64,000 nucleotides of DNA from the NCBI GenBank assembly GCA_958450365.1, contig CAUEEP010000926.1, positions 496,001 through 560,000 of the forward strand. Reading direction: 5' to 3'. The notes under the pieces are model-generated. The model saw only the letters and a list, made by a program, of their open reading frames with translations, was not told the DNA's origin and made no database searches. This DNA comes from Mesorhabditis belari (Eukaryota > Nematoda > Chromadorea > Rhabditida > Rhabditidae). The position numbers and the translations under genes are program-made. The first letter of the stretch is position 1, and each line of letters starts with the position of its first letter. Positions 46,501-58,827 of the stretch are shown piece by piece.

Positions 46501-49500
46501 AAATCGGCGAACACTTTCCGGTTGCGGTTCGCGAAACGACTCTCGAGAAAGCTCGTTTTGTTTGGCGAGTGTTTAAATGAGTTGGTTTTAAATGAGAATT
46601 CGAATATTAATCACTGGCAACCCGACTTTTCAAGGTATTTTGTAGAATTTTAAAGTTAAGAGTTAAAGCTAACCTTGTTCAATTTTCAACTTAAAAATGA
46701 TAAGTTATCAAGTCACATATAAGTCCTTTTACTTGAAATCATTATTAGATTTGAGGCATTTTTTTCAGCTAATACGTTTTCTAAAAGGTATCTATTTAAT
46801 AAAACTACCGTATTCAAACCGCTAGTTTTCATTTGATCAGCTCAATTTTTGTGTCATTCGATGAGGTTAAATGATGCGAAAATTTCGTTGATCGAATGTA
46901 GACTAACAGTATGATAAGGGTTTTCAAAAATTGATGTCTTTTAGAAAACGAATGGCAGAGGCACTTGGTAAAAAGGTAGTGCCTTTGGTAATTTGTCACA
47001 TTTCTTTTCTTCAACATCGAACAGCTTTCCCAATCTATCTCTAGCAGACACTCGTTTTGGCACTTCCCCGTGTCCAGTTCTTCACTTTCTTCTCTTTCTT
47101 CAATCAGTCACTTCTTTCCTTTTCCCTTTTCTTTACTGATCATCCCCCTTCCGAATCTTCACGCGCAGCTTATGTGTTTCTTTTCTTCTTTTCTCTTCTT
47201 TTTCTCCTTTCCCCTTTTTTTTCATCACTGATTGCTCTTGATCGTTTGTGGGGATTCCTGTGTTTGTTGGGTTGACGAAGGAGAATGGACTAGTAGAAAG
47301 GGGAATCATAACCGGGTACTTTAGATTCATTTTTGCAGATTAAATATGCAAATTTCCTGATACGAAAGAACAATGCTTACCTTTCTTTAATGATCTAAAG
47401 CTAAAGATATAATCTTCAAGGATATTTCAGGTCTAACTTCTGACGGGTTTGATTGGCGTACAATTAGAGACTTTTAGGGCTAAAGCTACAGTAAGCTACA
47501 GTAAACCAGGCTAAGATCTGGCCTGGCTTTTGGATCAAGCAATAGTTCTTTTGTTTACAGTATCCAGTATGACGAGCAAGATAAGGATATTTATCTTAAC
47601 AAATTTGAAAGGTGTTTTATGTTTTATCTTGCCGGCTATTCCAAAGGGTTTTTCTTTGGGATACGGTCTGTTGTCTGTTGTCTGTTGCCTGTTGTACTGT
47701 TGTCTGTTGTTTGTTGTCTGTTGTACTGTTGTCTGTTGTACTAAAAGTACTGTTGGAAATTAAATCATCATCAACAAAACAACTCTAAAAGTAAATAAAC
47801 TTCTTTTGCCCTTTTTCTTTCCAAAAACTGACCGGAAATTCTCTTGAAATTTGTGTGTTCAAAAAGATCAAAGCGCTAACACATGTCTTTGTGAAATTTG
47901 AGTCTCAGGAATGCGGAGATTGGGTGGATTTGTTTCCGAAATATCTCAACTCTTTCTTTTGATTTTCTTGGAATGAAAAAAGACGTCACTGGAAAATTGA
48001 AATGGAATTTGTCCATGAGCACGAGTTGAGGGGAATTTATTGGAAACAAATGGATAAATCTGAACTTGAACTTTAAAGCGCAACTCGGCTATCGTAACCG
48101 TGCACTAGCTGATACAATGCTGATACAATGCTGATACAATAGCTGATACAATAGCTGATACAAAGTGATTGCTACCATAGTCCTAAAGATTACCTTAACT
48201 CACTTAGAGATATGAAACAAAAAGGGGCAATAAAAGATCTATCAAATCTATAGGATGAAGATTTAAGTTGAACTACGGTAGCTGAGCATTCTATCGTGTC
48301 GGAGTTTCTCGACAGAAAGATCAAAAGAAAGATATATTATGGAGATTCGGGGTTATGATAGATTAAAACTCAAACCTTTCAATTTATACAATTGAAACAA
48401 TGATCTTGAAGCCATCGATGGATTAGATAATAGGTTATTCTTTTTTTCCTTTTCATACTTTCATTTAAAGCCAGAAAAGTCCATCAATTCAACCACGATT
48501 TGTTTCATTAAAAAAAGTCAATTATTTTTCTCCAAAATAACATTAAAAAGGGTTTAAAATGTCTTATGTTTAGATTTTTTTGAGAGCGTCAAGACAAGTA
48601 GTCAAAAAGTCGGCTCGATGATGACTATCTTGGTAGTCAATAGAGAAAAGATAGAGCACAAAAAGTTAGCGAAATTTTTAGAGAAATAGAAAATCTACAT
48701 TGAAACAAACTCAGCCTTCAATAAATCCTTCATGAATCCATTTGCAGAGCCTCCCGTTTGGCGGTTCTCTTCGCCGTGCTTTTCCTGATCACTCTTCTCG
48801 TTGCCATCTCTTGTATCACCGCGTTCGCCATTTTCACTGATGGATTTGAGAATCTTGGAGGCAAAATTAGATTTAGTTGGTTAATAGATCTCTTTTAGCC
48901 GTTTTTGGACCGGTTCGAGAATGTCCAAAGGCCTCTCCGCCACTCCCGACACCCACTATTCCTCCTCGTTTCAATGCCGGTGATGAGCATCTTTGTATGA
49001 ATGAGGAATGTATTCGATTAGGTAAGACTACCGAATGATTTTAAAATGCTACAAAAGTTAGTCTGGATTAGTTACAGTATAACCCAGATAATCTGGGTCA
49101 CTCAATTCTCAGCTACTGGTTCACTTGTGCGCCAGAGGGATGAACTCATCACATAACCGCATGCCGTTTGGCATACGACTTTGGTGCTCGTTTTTATTGT
49201 TTCTTGACAATATTGGAGTTGATTATTGACAGTTGACAGTTGACAATATTGATTACTTCAGAAATGGCTAAATAAACGATGACCAATCAATTCTTTAGCC
49301 GCCAACTACCTCAACAATATGAACACTGAGATTTCTCCATGCACCGATTTTTACGAGTTCGCTTGTGGACAATATGCAAGCGCACGGGTATTTTAATGTT
49401 TTTGAATAGAAATAGAATTTGAATAAACGTTTTTTGTTTTTGATTCTTTCTTTTGAATAGAAGTTTTTCTTCTCAAAGTTTCTCAAAAATTTTTAGGTAA

Positions 49501-52500
49501 TTCCGGAACATGAGCGAAAAGTGACAGTGTTAACGGAGATGAAAAGCCGATTGGATCGACATTTGAAAGGTGAAAAAAAGAGATAACCAAAATTTAGAGA
49601 TAACCAATTTAGAGATAACCCCTTTGTTAAGATTTTATGCAAAAATTTTAGATATTCTTGAGAAAAGCGCTCGCGAGAATGCATCGGCGGCAATGCGATT
49701 AGCGCAGATTTATTATGATTCGTGTATGGATGAGGAGACACAAGATGAACAGGTGGGAAAGGAATCAAGCTTTTTATTAAGAAGCATTTACATATAATTC
49801 AAAATCCTTTTCAGGATCTCCTTCCACTTTCCGAGATTCTCTCCAAGTTAGGCGGATGGCAATTGTTGACGAATGCGCGCTTTGAGCAGTTGAATTTTCA
49901 CTGGGAAACGCTGGCGGGTGAGAGAAACACAAAGAGTTTCAGTGAGCCAGAAAGGGAGTGTTTTTGAGCTAAACTAGAGATCAACTAGAAGATACTTGTC
50001 TATTGCTGGAATGGCAAAGCTGCCATTTCAGTGCCATTCCACTTGGAGAGAGCTGCCAACACAATAAAGACAAGTGTTTCCAGGTCAAACTGCTTTGTAT
50101 GGAGTGGGAAATCTCGTGCGTTTCTTCGTGCACAACTCATTCAGTGACAGCAATCAACATATGCTCATGGTGAAAGCAAAGATTTCTCAACAATCCCCAA
50201 AAATTTTAGTTCAGCCCACCAAAGCTTCTCCTCGAGAAGAAGAAATTCTATAAAGAGCCGCTGGAGACGAATAAATACCTCCAATTCTATAAACAGTATA
50301 TGTTAGACTTGATGGAATTGCTGGGTTTGTGGGGGATTTATTTTAAAAACTTCAATGATTTTCAAGGTGCTGAAGTGGAAGCGATTGAGCCACATGTCAA
50401 TGATATTCTCTACTTCGAGACGCAGATCGCAAATGTGAGTTACTTTTCTAAAAGGTGGATAATCTGGAAAGGTAATCCTTGCTACCGTCAACTCGAATTT
50501 CTTTTTAGCTTACCCGATCGGAGTCCATTCGCAATCACTCAGCAATCAATAACGTGATGACTCTGGGCGATTTTCGAGCACGTTACGAAAAAGTTAGTGA
50601 TAGTTTTATCTATTTTAGTTACCGTAAACCGTTTATTCTAGACATTACAGGGATTACGGTAGTTTTATTTTCCATTTCTATTTCCATTTTTCAGATCAAC
50701 TGGGATCTCCTCTTCAACGATGACATTCGCAGTTACTTGGCTCCGATCAATGATGCGGTGGGGGATAAAAGTTGATTATAGATTAGAGAAATGATAAATA
50801 GTAGAATATCTATAGTCTAAAATCTAAGATATCTATCTTTTTGACATTTTATTCAAATTCTAGATGCTTGTCAACGTGCTCGACATTGGCTATTTTGACC
50901 GTCTTGCGCAACTCATCGGGGAAACGAGAATTCAGTGAGTTGCACTGAAAAAACTAACAATTTAACAAAACAAAACAGTTAAAAGATAACAGAGAAGTAT
51001 ACTGCATTAATTTTATAGGCAGTTCCACTTATAAACCAATTCTTTTCCAGAATTATCTCTGATTATATGATGTGGAAAGTCGTCTCGACTTTTGACTCGT
51101 TTTTACCAAGAAAATACCGAGAGCCATTTGATCGGTTTAAGGTTTGGAAATTAAGATTGAATTCTTAAATATCAAAATATTTAATCCATTCGATTTCCAG
51201 GTTCGAGTCATGGGTTCTTCAGAGGTTCCCCGATGGGAAGCTTGTGTACATCAAACGAGAGAGAAACTCGGTGTCCCCCTGTCAACCGCCTATGCCCATA
51301 AACATTTTGATCTCGATCATTCGTTAACAGTTTGTTATATTTAAATTAACACTATTTTTAAATAGAGAAATAATGTTACTGTAAGACGGTAACTTCTAAG
51401 CAAGAAAACGATCGGCTTTCTGTGCCAGTGCCAAGAAAACGATCGGCTTTCTGTGCCAGTGCCAAGAAAACGATCGGCTATTTTAGAGAGAACCAGTAGA
51501 GCAGAATGTTAGAGTATTTTTCCCTTGTTAATCCTTGAGTTAGTAAGCTATTCCATAAATTTGTAGGCGGAAGAACTCATCGCTGATCTGAAGGAATCGA
51601 TGCGGCAAACGCTTTTGAATACGGATTGGATGGATGATGAAACGAGAAATGCCGCGTTGCATAAATTGCAAAAAATGGGACACAAAATTGGTGAGACTTG
51701 GAGGATTTTTTTTTGCAAATCTTATAGGGAATTTTTGATTGTTGGGGATTTGCAAATCTTATAGGTTATCCAAAAATGTTATTGAACGAGACGGCTGTGT
51801 TGATGCCGTTTGCGGGGATTCGCCTATCGGCTGATCGATATTTCGAGAATGCGGTTGCTTTGAAACGAGTTGAAGTCAGGTTGGAGAGTTTGGAATCGAG
51901 AAAATCAATAATATATTTGAAATTGTTTCTAAATCTAAATCTAAATAATGTATAAGCTACTGTAAGTTTACTGTAACTGAGTAGAGTGAAATTTCCAGAG
52001 AAATCCTCCGCCGTCTCCATAAACCCTCCGATAAAAGCGAGTGGGTTTCACCGGTAATCGCCGTCGATGCATACCATTATTTCAATGGAAATGAAATCAG
52101 TAAGTATTTAGTAAACAAATTGATATGATCATATCTATAAATAAAGATCTTTCTTCAGTTTTCCCAGCCGGAATCCTGCAGTTTCCGATGTTTGTCCCGC
52201 TTGCTCCAACATATATCAACTATGGGGCGATTGGGATGGGAATTGGACACGAAATTACACATGGCTATGATGATCTTGGTTTGTTTTAATGAGAAAATGA
52301 TTTTGATATTGCATTTTTTGAGCTTTAAGTACAGTTTGAGGTTTAAGTACAACTTTATGCGTAAAAAAAATAGAAACGCACACCTTTTTGTGCACTAAAC
52401 TTATCATTAAGTCGCTCGTATTGAAAAGTGAATCAAGTACACCAGAAAGTATGCATTTTGTTGAGCAAAATTATACCATAATAACAATAGATGAGTCAGG

Positions 52501-53611
52501 TGAGCTGAAAAATGATTTGTTATTAGGATAAAGATCGTTTACATTAAGTATATGATAAAAACAGATTTAAATTTTAATTTAAACTTTAATTTAAACAGAT
52601 TCCTAATATCGACCACTATATTTTTTTATATCTTTAGATTACTTAGATCTAAAGATATATAAATCTTATCTTTATTACACTAATTTTAGGCGCTCAATAC
52701 GATGAAGAAGGGAATTTACGCCGGTGGTGGTTGCCTGAAACGATGCGTGTTTTTCAATCAAAGAAACAATGCTTTGTGCAACAATATAACAACAAATTTG
52801 AGCCAACAACGGAAAGAAAAGTTTGCAAAAAGAAATCTTGAAAAATATTGAAAACATTCAGCTGGATGGTCGCTTGACAATTGGAGAGAATATTGCGGAC
52901 AATGGAGGATTGAGAGTCGCGCATAGGGTTCGGGAAATCGTGATGAAAGGAAAATAAAGGTTTAGGCCTATGAATTGCATCAACAACGTGTTTCCGATCA
53001 TCGCCAATTGCCGGGATTACAGAATTTCACGAGTTCGCAAATGTTTTTCCTCGCTTTCGCCAATGTGAGTTTGGTTTTTTTGTTTCTGAAAGTTCTGCAC
53101 CGAATAGTAAGTCTTGCTACAGGTCAACAATATTTTAACGTCAATATTTTCAGCCTAGCCTAGTAGATGTATAATTGGTCAAGAATTTCAGACATGGTGT
53201 GAAGCCGTGAAGCCATCAGCCATCGATTACATTATGGAGACCGATGTGCATTCACTCGGAATGTTTAGGTTGAGTCTAATTTTGTTGAAAACAGACTACA
53301 AAATACAAACACAGATAAAAAATAATACAAAACATACAAAAACGGGAACCATGACCGGCGCCGGGATTCGAACCCGCCAGCCACCGCTCGGCTGCGACCC
53401 GCTTACCAAGCAAACGTCCCATCAATGAGCTACAGCCACATGTCTTTCCCGCCGCCAGAGTAGGGTCATATGCCTTTGTGCAACCAAAATTTTGTTTATG
53501 ATCCAATTCAGAGTGAACGTGCCACTTCAAAATTTCCCGGCCTTCTCGCAAGCGTTCAATTGTCCGATTGGCAGTCCGATGAATCCCTTCGAGAAATGTC
53601 GAGTCTGGTGA
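43544..53611 (+). CDS. Neprilysin-family (M13) zinc metallopeptidase
   Basis: About 25 exons over 10 kb. Exon 1 (43544-43647) and exon 2 (44435-44530) encode a basic cytosolic tail. Exon 3 (48748-48860) holds the TM anchor ([20 protein letters not shown]), giving type II topology. Next come [13 protein letters not shown], the M13 N-domain Cys motif, and [14 protein letters not shown]. The catalytic core has [18 protein letters not shown] and [10 protein letters not shown] (zinc HExxH, near 52245). Then [13 protein letters not shown] carries the third ligand Glu, and the protein closes with [10 protein letters not shown] and NPFEKCRVW, the canonical C terminus. All catalytic residues are present. 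These ectoenzymes cleave peptide signals outside the cell. The 38-nt intron at 48861-48898 starts with GC. The 4.2-kb intron 2 holds several repeats, and the last intron holds a tRNA-like element. Confidence 0.95.
45581..46050. mobile_element. MITE with TACCGTATTCTCTCTAATAG ends
   Basis: Outer inverted repeat TACCGTATTCTCTCTAATAG / CTATTAGAGAGAATACGGTA. Just inside, a 48-bp segment containing AATAGTATTGCGGTCCAGGA occurs twice in direct orientation (45608-45655 and 45975-46022). TA flanks both ends. No transposase. The ACCGTATT head resembles those at 17835, 25107 and 43424. Confidence 0.8.
46493..46554 (+). other. Candidate alternative first exon of the M13 gene
   Basis: ATG 46493 begins a frame ([20 protein letters not shown]) ending at a GTTTTG donor at 46555. 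Its length (62 nt) leaves phase 2, exactly what the TM exon at 48748 needs, giving a protein with a different short basic cytosolic tail. There is no acceptor immediately upstream, as expected for a promoter-proximal exon. 5' RACE or long-read RNA would settle it. Confidence 0.35.
47664..47752. repeat. TGTTGTCTGT minisatellite
   Basis: Irregular tandem array of TGTTGTCTGT and TGTTGTACTG units, about eight copies, inside an intron. Confidence 0.8.
48105..48170. repeat. GCTGATACAAT tandem repeat
   Basis: Five imperfect copies of an 11-13 bp unit (AGCTGATACAAT) inside the same intron. Confidence 0.8.
48515..48700. repeat. Relic of the mariner-type MITE interior
   Basis: Resembles 13630-13810: TTTAAAATGTCTTATG, then TTTAGATTTTTTTGAGAGC, then GTAGTCAAAAA...GGCTCGATGATG. 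No terminal repeats remain. Confidence 0.6.
51399..51478. repeat. Three-copy 31-bp tandem repeat in an M13 intron
   Basis: The unit AAGAAAACGATCGGCTTTCT plus GTGCCAGTGCC is repeated almost exactly; the third copy is truncated. Confidence 0.8.
53343..53440 (-). tRNA. tRNA-like element with long variable arm, apparent anticodon GGU
   Basis: On the minus strand: TAGCTCATTGATGGGACG resembles a D arm. The anticodon stem TTTGC/GCGGG encloses TTGGTAA (anticodon GGU). A variable arm AGCC-GAGCGGT-GGCT forms a stem, and the T arm is CGGGTTCGAATCCCG. Acceptor pairing is only partial. It lies inside the last intron of the M13 gene, antisense to it. It resembles nematode-specific long-variable-arm tRNAs (nev-tRNAs), whose anticodon and identity features disagree, and shares blocks with 652-723. 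It could equally be a tRNA-derived SINE head. Confidence 0.45.
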
Positions 53612-54301
53612 AAAGACAAGAAATCTTTTTGATTAGGTTTGAAGAAAATGGGACTCTAATTTTTACCCAATCTGTGTAGCTTAAACAGCTTTAAATTTGA
53701 GCATTTGAGCCACTTCATTCTTCAAATCCTTCAACTTCACCCATATTTTCCATTTCCTTAATTTTCATGTGCTTTGAATCAGAAAAACGAGTCGATTCCG
53801 GTGATTTCTCTCCTTATTTTATCATTATTTAACAAAAAAACCAACGAAATTCTCGAAATATTTTTTGTTTAGGCTTTTGTGAACGAGTCAGTATTTATAA
53901 AGACAAACCCCTTTTTCTTTTTGTCTTTCGCGAATTTTGGTGCTATTTTATTCCCGTTCTGTGTGAACTTTTTGTTTATTTAATCTTTTCGAAAGCGGGT
54001 ATTCTCATTTGTTTCCTAGTCTCTCTTTCTGCGATGTGATCGATGAAAAACGATTCGAATAAAGTTATGTTTAAGAGATTTGAAAGAGAACATTAGCTAA
54101 TTGTAAGATTAGAATGTATTGAATGCATTGAATGTGATCAAAATAAAAGGCTGAAAGTAAACAACCAGTTTGGTTACGATCGTTCAACAATGAAACAACG
54201 AGATTGCTCAATTTGCATTTAACACTCTCAATTGTTGTCTATTATTGGGTTTGTGGAGAATGAGTCGGCGCCAAACTTTAAAGTTTTTTTTTTCCTAATT
54301 A

Positions 54302-54340
<39 letters not shown>

Positions 54341-54376
54341 CTTTTTTTTTTTTAAAATTTTTTTTTTTTTTTTTTT

Positions 54377-54416
<40 letters not shown>

Positions 54417-54546
54417 CTTTTTTTTTTAAAAAAATTAGTGTTTCTTTTTTTTTTTTTTTTTTTTTTTAAACCTATTTTTTTTTTTTTTTTTTTTTTTATG
54501 TTTAAATTAATTTAATTATATTTTTTTTTTTATTTTAGGTTTGGTT

Positions 54547-54595
<49 letters not shown>

Positions 54596-54616
54596 TTTTT
54601 TTTTTTTTTTTTTTGT

Positions 54617-54669
<53 letters not shown>

Positions 54670-54677
54670 TATTTTTT

Positions 54678-54739
<62 letters not shown>

Positions 54740-56317
54740 CCCCCCCCCCCCCCCTATATAAAATTTACATGTAACTGGTCAAAAATTTGCATTTTACGAT
54801 CAAATAAAAAGCCCAAGGGGCAAATGGTCGTATGGTCGTCGTATGGTCGTCGATTGTCTCATTTTTCTTCTTTTCATCAGAGGGCCACTTCCGATATTCA
54901 AAGTACAATCAAAAGGAGCAGTGCGTTTCTTTGTTTTCTTTTATGCTTTACATACCGTATTTTTCTATACTTAAGGTATACTTGGATTGGATAATTTATG
55001 ATCTGAACTGCATACAGAGTTAAAGTAGGTTTGGTTGACAAAATTTAGTGCTATATCGTTGCCACTTTGCCGTTGAGCTGGTTTAAAGTGGCCGGTTGAA
55101 CTCGAACACACATATCTAGTATACGCTCTTCTACAGTACTTGAGCCTAATTCAGTTGGGAATTATTTTTGGATTCTCCCCGGTTCCGCATTTGAACAAAA
55201 TATCATATTGTCCATCAAATAGTCTACTTTGAATCTCAAATAAAATTTGCGGGGATAAGTACCATATTTACTTCCAGAACAACAAATACTAACAATTAGA
55301 GTGTGTTCCTCGCGTGTAATGCATTTTTTTAAAATGCACACTTGGGAAAAATTAACGTACTTTTTAGCGAAAAAATCATGAGCGCCAAGTTATATACTCC
55401 TCCTTTTAAAGATATTCAGCTGTTGAGAACATATTTTGTGGCGAATTCCTTTCAAATGTAAAGATATTCAATTTACTCGACGTGTAAAGAGGATTACTCG
55501 TAGTTACTCGGGTAAAAATGTCGATTAATCGAGTAAAAATAAAGTAATTCTAATCGAGTAGTTACTTACTCGCAAGGAACCATAAGTACCCAGCTTTTTT
55601 TTTGGGAGTTTTGAGAGAATAACGAGAGACAATCGCCCATTGGCCATATTCGGCTTTAAGATTCCTTCCCAAAATGAACTCAATTATTTGCTTTTCTTTT
55701 ATATTTCTCTAACCTTTGCTTGTTCCATTTTTTTTCATTTTTCTCAAAAACGAACCCCTCTTTTCACTTTCGATTGAAATTCTCTAAATTCTCCCCAAAT
55801 TTCTGATCTTTTCCCCCATTTGCAGGTTCGTAGTTTCTACTTTTTGGAGTGACCAATCTAAGATTTACCACTTGGAAATTTTCGCTGATTTGTCGCTTCC
55901 TTATTTCATTGGAAAATGCACGCAAACCAAAATTTACTTAAACTTCTTTGAACTTTGCAGATTTTAGTTTAAAATCGGATTTCTTTGCCTACTTTTGAAT
56001 GAGTATAGTAAACTTTTGAATTTATTGTGTAAAAGTTGTGCTTGAGTACGAATTTGACCACGAATTCGTGTATTCAAATCAAAATTTACGGTTCGCTCTA
56101 AACTTAACTATAGGTTTTTTCGTTTCCTTTTCCAAATTCTCAAAAAGATTTTCCTTATCACTTTTTTTTGCTTTTTTTCAGTCGATTGTTGGTTTTCATT
56201 GAAGTGAACTTTTTGTGGGGTTTCTTATTTGCTTTTTGCCTTTTTCTGGAACTTTTTTTGTTTTGAAGAACCGCGATATATTCTTTAGAATACTAAATCA
56301 ATTTTTTTTTCAGTGAA
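53612..56317. other. Noncoding region between the M13 and rhodanese genes
   Basis: No supported gene. Contains the poly-T/poly-C tract (54299-54754) and a GAGTGTGTTCCTC motif near 55300 like the ends of the hairpin MITE at 57719. The last 300 bp, with CT-rich tracts before the acceptor at 56313, probably hold the promoter of the sulfurtransferase. Confidence 0.4.
54299..54754. repeat. Poly-T tract of about 440 bp ending in a C run
   Basis: Almost pure T with scattered A, G or C, ending in about 16 consecutive C. No other place in the window looks like this. It may be a true homopolymer-rich satellite or, more likely, a consensus error in an unresolved low-complexity region. Confidence 0.9.
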
Positions 56318-58757
56318 ATGGTCAAAGTGATCTCTGTGAATGAGGTGAAAGCGCAGGTTTGAACAAATTTCATTTCATTTCATTTGTTTAACTTCAGGGA
56401 GGGAAGCTCGTTTTCCTGGAAGCATCATGGGTGATGTGCCCGAAGCCGAATATCCAAGAATTCAAAGAGAAATATAATGAGAATTTTGAGGCGCTCACGA
56501 AAGCAAAGGTTGGTACTCGGTATTCAGATAAATTCAGAAAATTCTAACTTCATTCATTTAAAACCTTCTTACTTGAGCCTTTGAAAATTTAATCGAAAAA
56601 AGCATGGCTAACCCAGTTAGTAAATGTTCTCTAACTGGGATACGAAAAAATAACTATTTTTAACCTTTCAGCTAAGCTATAAACATATGTCGTAAGCATA
56701 GGCATTTGCCGTAAGCATAGGCATTTGTCGTAAGCATTGATGTCGTAAGCATAGCCATTTACAAACTTTTGTAATCCATAAAAGTAGAAGAACTTTTCTA
56801 GAAACATCCCGATTTTGATCAAAGCCGAATCCCTGGTGCACAACCATTCAGTTTGGAAATATTTTGCCCACCCGGAGAGTAAGTGATTTGAGATTTGTAG
56901 CTATTTGAATGAAATCTTTTCAGACAAACTCGCTTCGACTTTTATTCAGTTGACGTCTTCCAGAAGTTACTCCGATTCCTTGGTGTGAATGAAGGTGAGC
57001 TCTTGATCTATTTTGCTCATCATCTTTACATTTATCGTTCTTGATAAGAAGATAAACCACCAAAAAAAGACTTGAAGACTTACTATCAAAGATGCCGTAA
57101 TCCAAGTGTCTGGGATTTCACTTTAAACAAAATTCAGGTGATTCGATTATTGTTTATGCTCGGGGACCGATGGCCGGGATGGCTTTTGCTGCGAGAGCCG
57201 CTTTTGTTCTACAGGTACCAAAAATGATATCATAATAACGAATATAATATTTATATTGACTTGATATACAATTATTTTTTCAGCTCTATGGCTTTTCACC
57301 GCTCGTTCTGAATGGAGGATTGAGTGCATGGGTGGCCGCTGGAGAACCGACGGAAAGCGGCGAATGGACACACCCAACACAGGTTCTTTTAGAAATAATA
57401 AATATCTGACAATTTGTAAAGTTTTTAGATATATAGAAATTATTGGATAAAATAATAGATCTAGTTATTTTAATAAAGTTTAGGAGGGAAATGTGACGGT
57501 GAAATCGTTCAACGCCAATCATTCACTCATCACTTTCGACGAATTGAACAAAAAAGATGCGGAAGGAGAAAGCACTTTCGATCATTTGGATAAGGTTTGA
57601 ATTTGGGGAAATTCAGCTATTCAAATTTTTTTAGATCAATTATTTGGATTGCCGGCCAAAAGAGCAATTCGATGAGGGAAAAGGGGCAACAGTTGGACCA
57701 CGTAAGGGAGTAGTTATTAGAGTGTGCTTCTCTCAAGTAATAGCTTTCTAGTAACGGCAAAATTTCAAGATATTCAGTCAACGATATTGAATATCTTGAA
57801 AGCTCGCCTTTCAAGGGCGCGTTATAGAAAGCTATTGCTTGAGAGGAACACACTCTAGTAGTTATTGGGGGGAATTGCTTGAAAATGTGTCGAATTGAAG
57901 TTTAGGGCGAAAATTCGATTAGGATTAGGAATTTTTTGAGCGGCTGGTCCATATGCAATGACCAGCCAAACTTTGCCAGCCTTAGCAAAAGCCAAAATGA
58001 GTCAAGAGCTCCATAGCCGATTCGACAGGGTGCGTCAAAATTTCTGACACTTTTTGACTCGGGAAACACGCTATTTTTGAAAAACTAACACCGGATTCTG
58101 AAAATGCAAGTATTTTTGTCCTATTATGCTCTTTCTTATGCAAAAGTTGCAATTCTAAACAACTTTTTGATGAGGATGTTTCCAAGGTCGTCACAGCACT
58201 TTTTTTTGCTTTTCAGATTCGGGTTCCCTCCGCAGAATAGCTTGGAAATCTTTTGTTTTTGAGATTATAAACTGAAATTTAGTGTACGAATATTTTTCAA
58301 GCTCTGGCTATGCTTCTTTTACATGACAGAAAGATAGCATTATTTAGAGACATAAGCCCATTCCTAGATTCGACCGGTTATCGCTGCCGAGGGGCCCGCC
58401 ATTTCGGAAATGGATCTGTCTGTAATGAGCAAGGATTACTCGGACTGGAGGCAATTAAAAAGGGTAAGCAAATGATATTCAGCTAAGATTCAACTGAATA
58501 TCATAAAACACGTTTAGTCGCGTCAACGTTAAAACAAAACACCCCGACGGTGACCGCGTGCAACACTGGATTGGGCGCCTCGCTTGCTTGGTTGGCTCTT
58601 GATCAAGCTGGCGTGAAAGCACAATTGTTTTCGGTTTGTTTTCCGCTATCAAATAGAATAATCTATTTCAGAATGTTTTCCGAACGATACATTTTCATTT
58701 CAGGGTAGCATGACTGAGATCGCCACCCGGGCCTCCCATCTCATCAACGAGAAATAG
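56318..58757 (+). CDS. Mercaptopyruvate/thiosulfate sulfurtransferase (two rhodanese domains)
   Basis: Eleven exons give about 305 residues; ATG 56318 lies 4 nt after TTTTCAG (probable SL acceptor). The N-terminal, inactive rhodanese domain contains HPDFDQSRIPGAQPFSLEIF and GDSIIVYARGPMAGMAFAAR, with Ala/Arg in place of the catalytic Cys loop. After the linker LYGFSPLVLNGGLSAWVAAG the second domain has NYLDCRPKEQF, STGYRCRGARHFG and the active-site loop TACNTGLGASLAWLAL with the persulfide-forming Cys. The closing GSMTEIATRASHL follows. It moves sulfane sulfur from mercaptopyruvate or thiosulfate to thiol acceptors, contributing to H2S and cyanide metabolism. The CNTGLGA loop suggests the nematode MPST subgroup. 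Polyadenylation signal near 58777. All introns are GT-AG. Confidence 0.92.
56695..56765. repeat. Tandem repeat GTCGTAAGCATAGGCATTT in intron
   Basis: Three to four imperfect copies of an 18-bp unit (CGTAAGCATAGGCATTTG) inside the second intron of the sulfurtransferase gene. Confidence 0.8.
57719..57856. mobile_element. 138-bp hairpin MITE in a sulfurtransferase intron
   Basis: AGAGTGTGCTTCTCTCAAGT pairs with the right end CTTGAGAGGAACACACTCT, and GATATTCA with TGAATATC in the middle. AGTAGTTATT flanks both sides (57710-57718 and 57857-57866), a likely 8-10 bp target-site duplication, as in hAT-like elements. Partial relatives are at about 41970 and 55300. Confidence 0.75.
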
Positions 58758-58827
58758 GAAAAATTGTATATAGACAAATAAATCCTATCAATTTATCTTA
58801 CACCAAAACAAAAATCTGCTCAACTAA

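Larger units (their letters stand above)
44531..48747. repeat. Large second intron of the M13 gene with repeats
   Basis: Contains GTCT microsatellites (about 45236-45310; similar at 43808-43835 in intron 1), a MITE (45581-46050), a TGTTGTCTGT minisatellite (47664-47752), a GCTGATACAAT tandem array (48105-48170) and a fragment related to the mariner MITE interior (48515-48700). A candidate alternative first exon is at 46493-46554. Confidence 0.6.

Noticed and set aside
54232..54774. Long Phe-rich open frames
   Set aside because: They are only the poly-T tract read as TTT codons.
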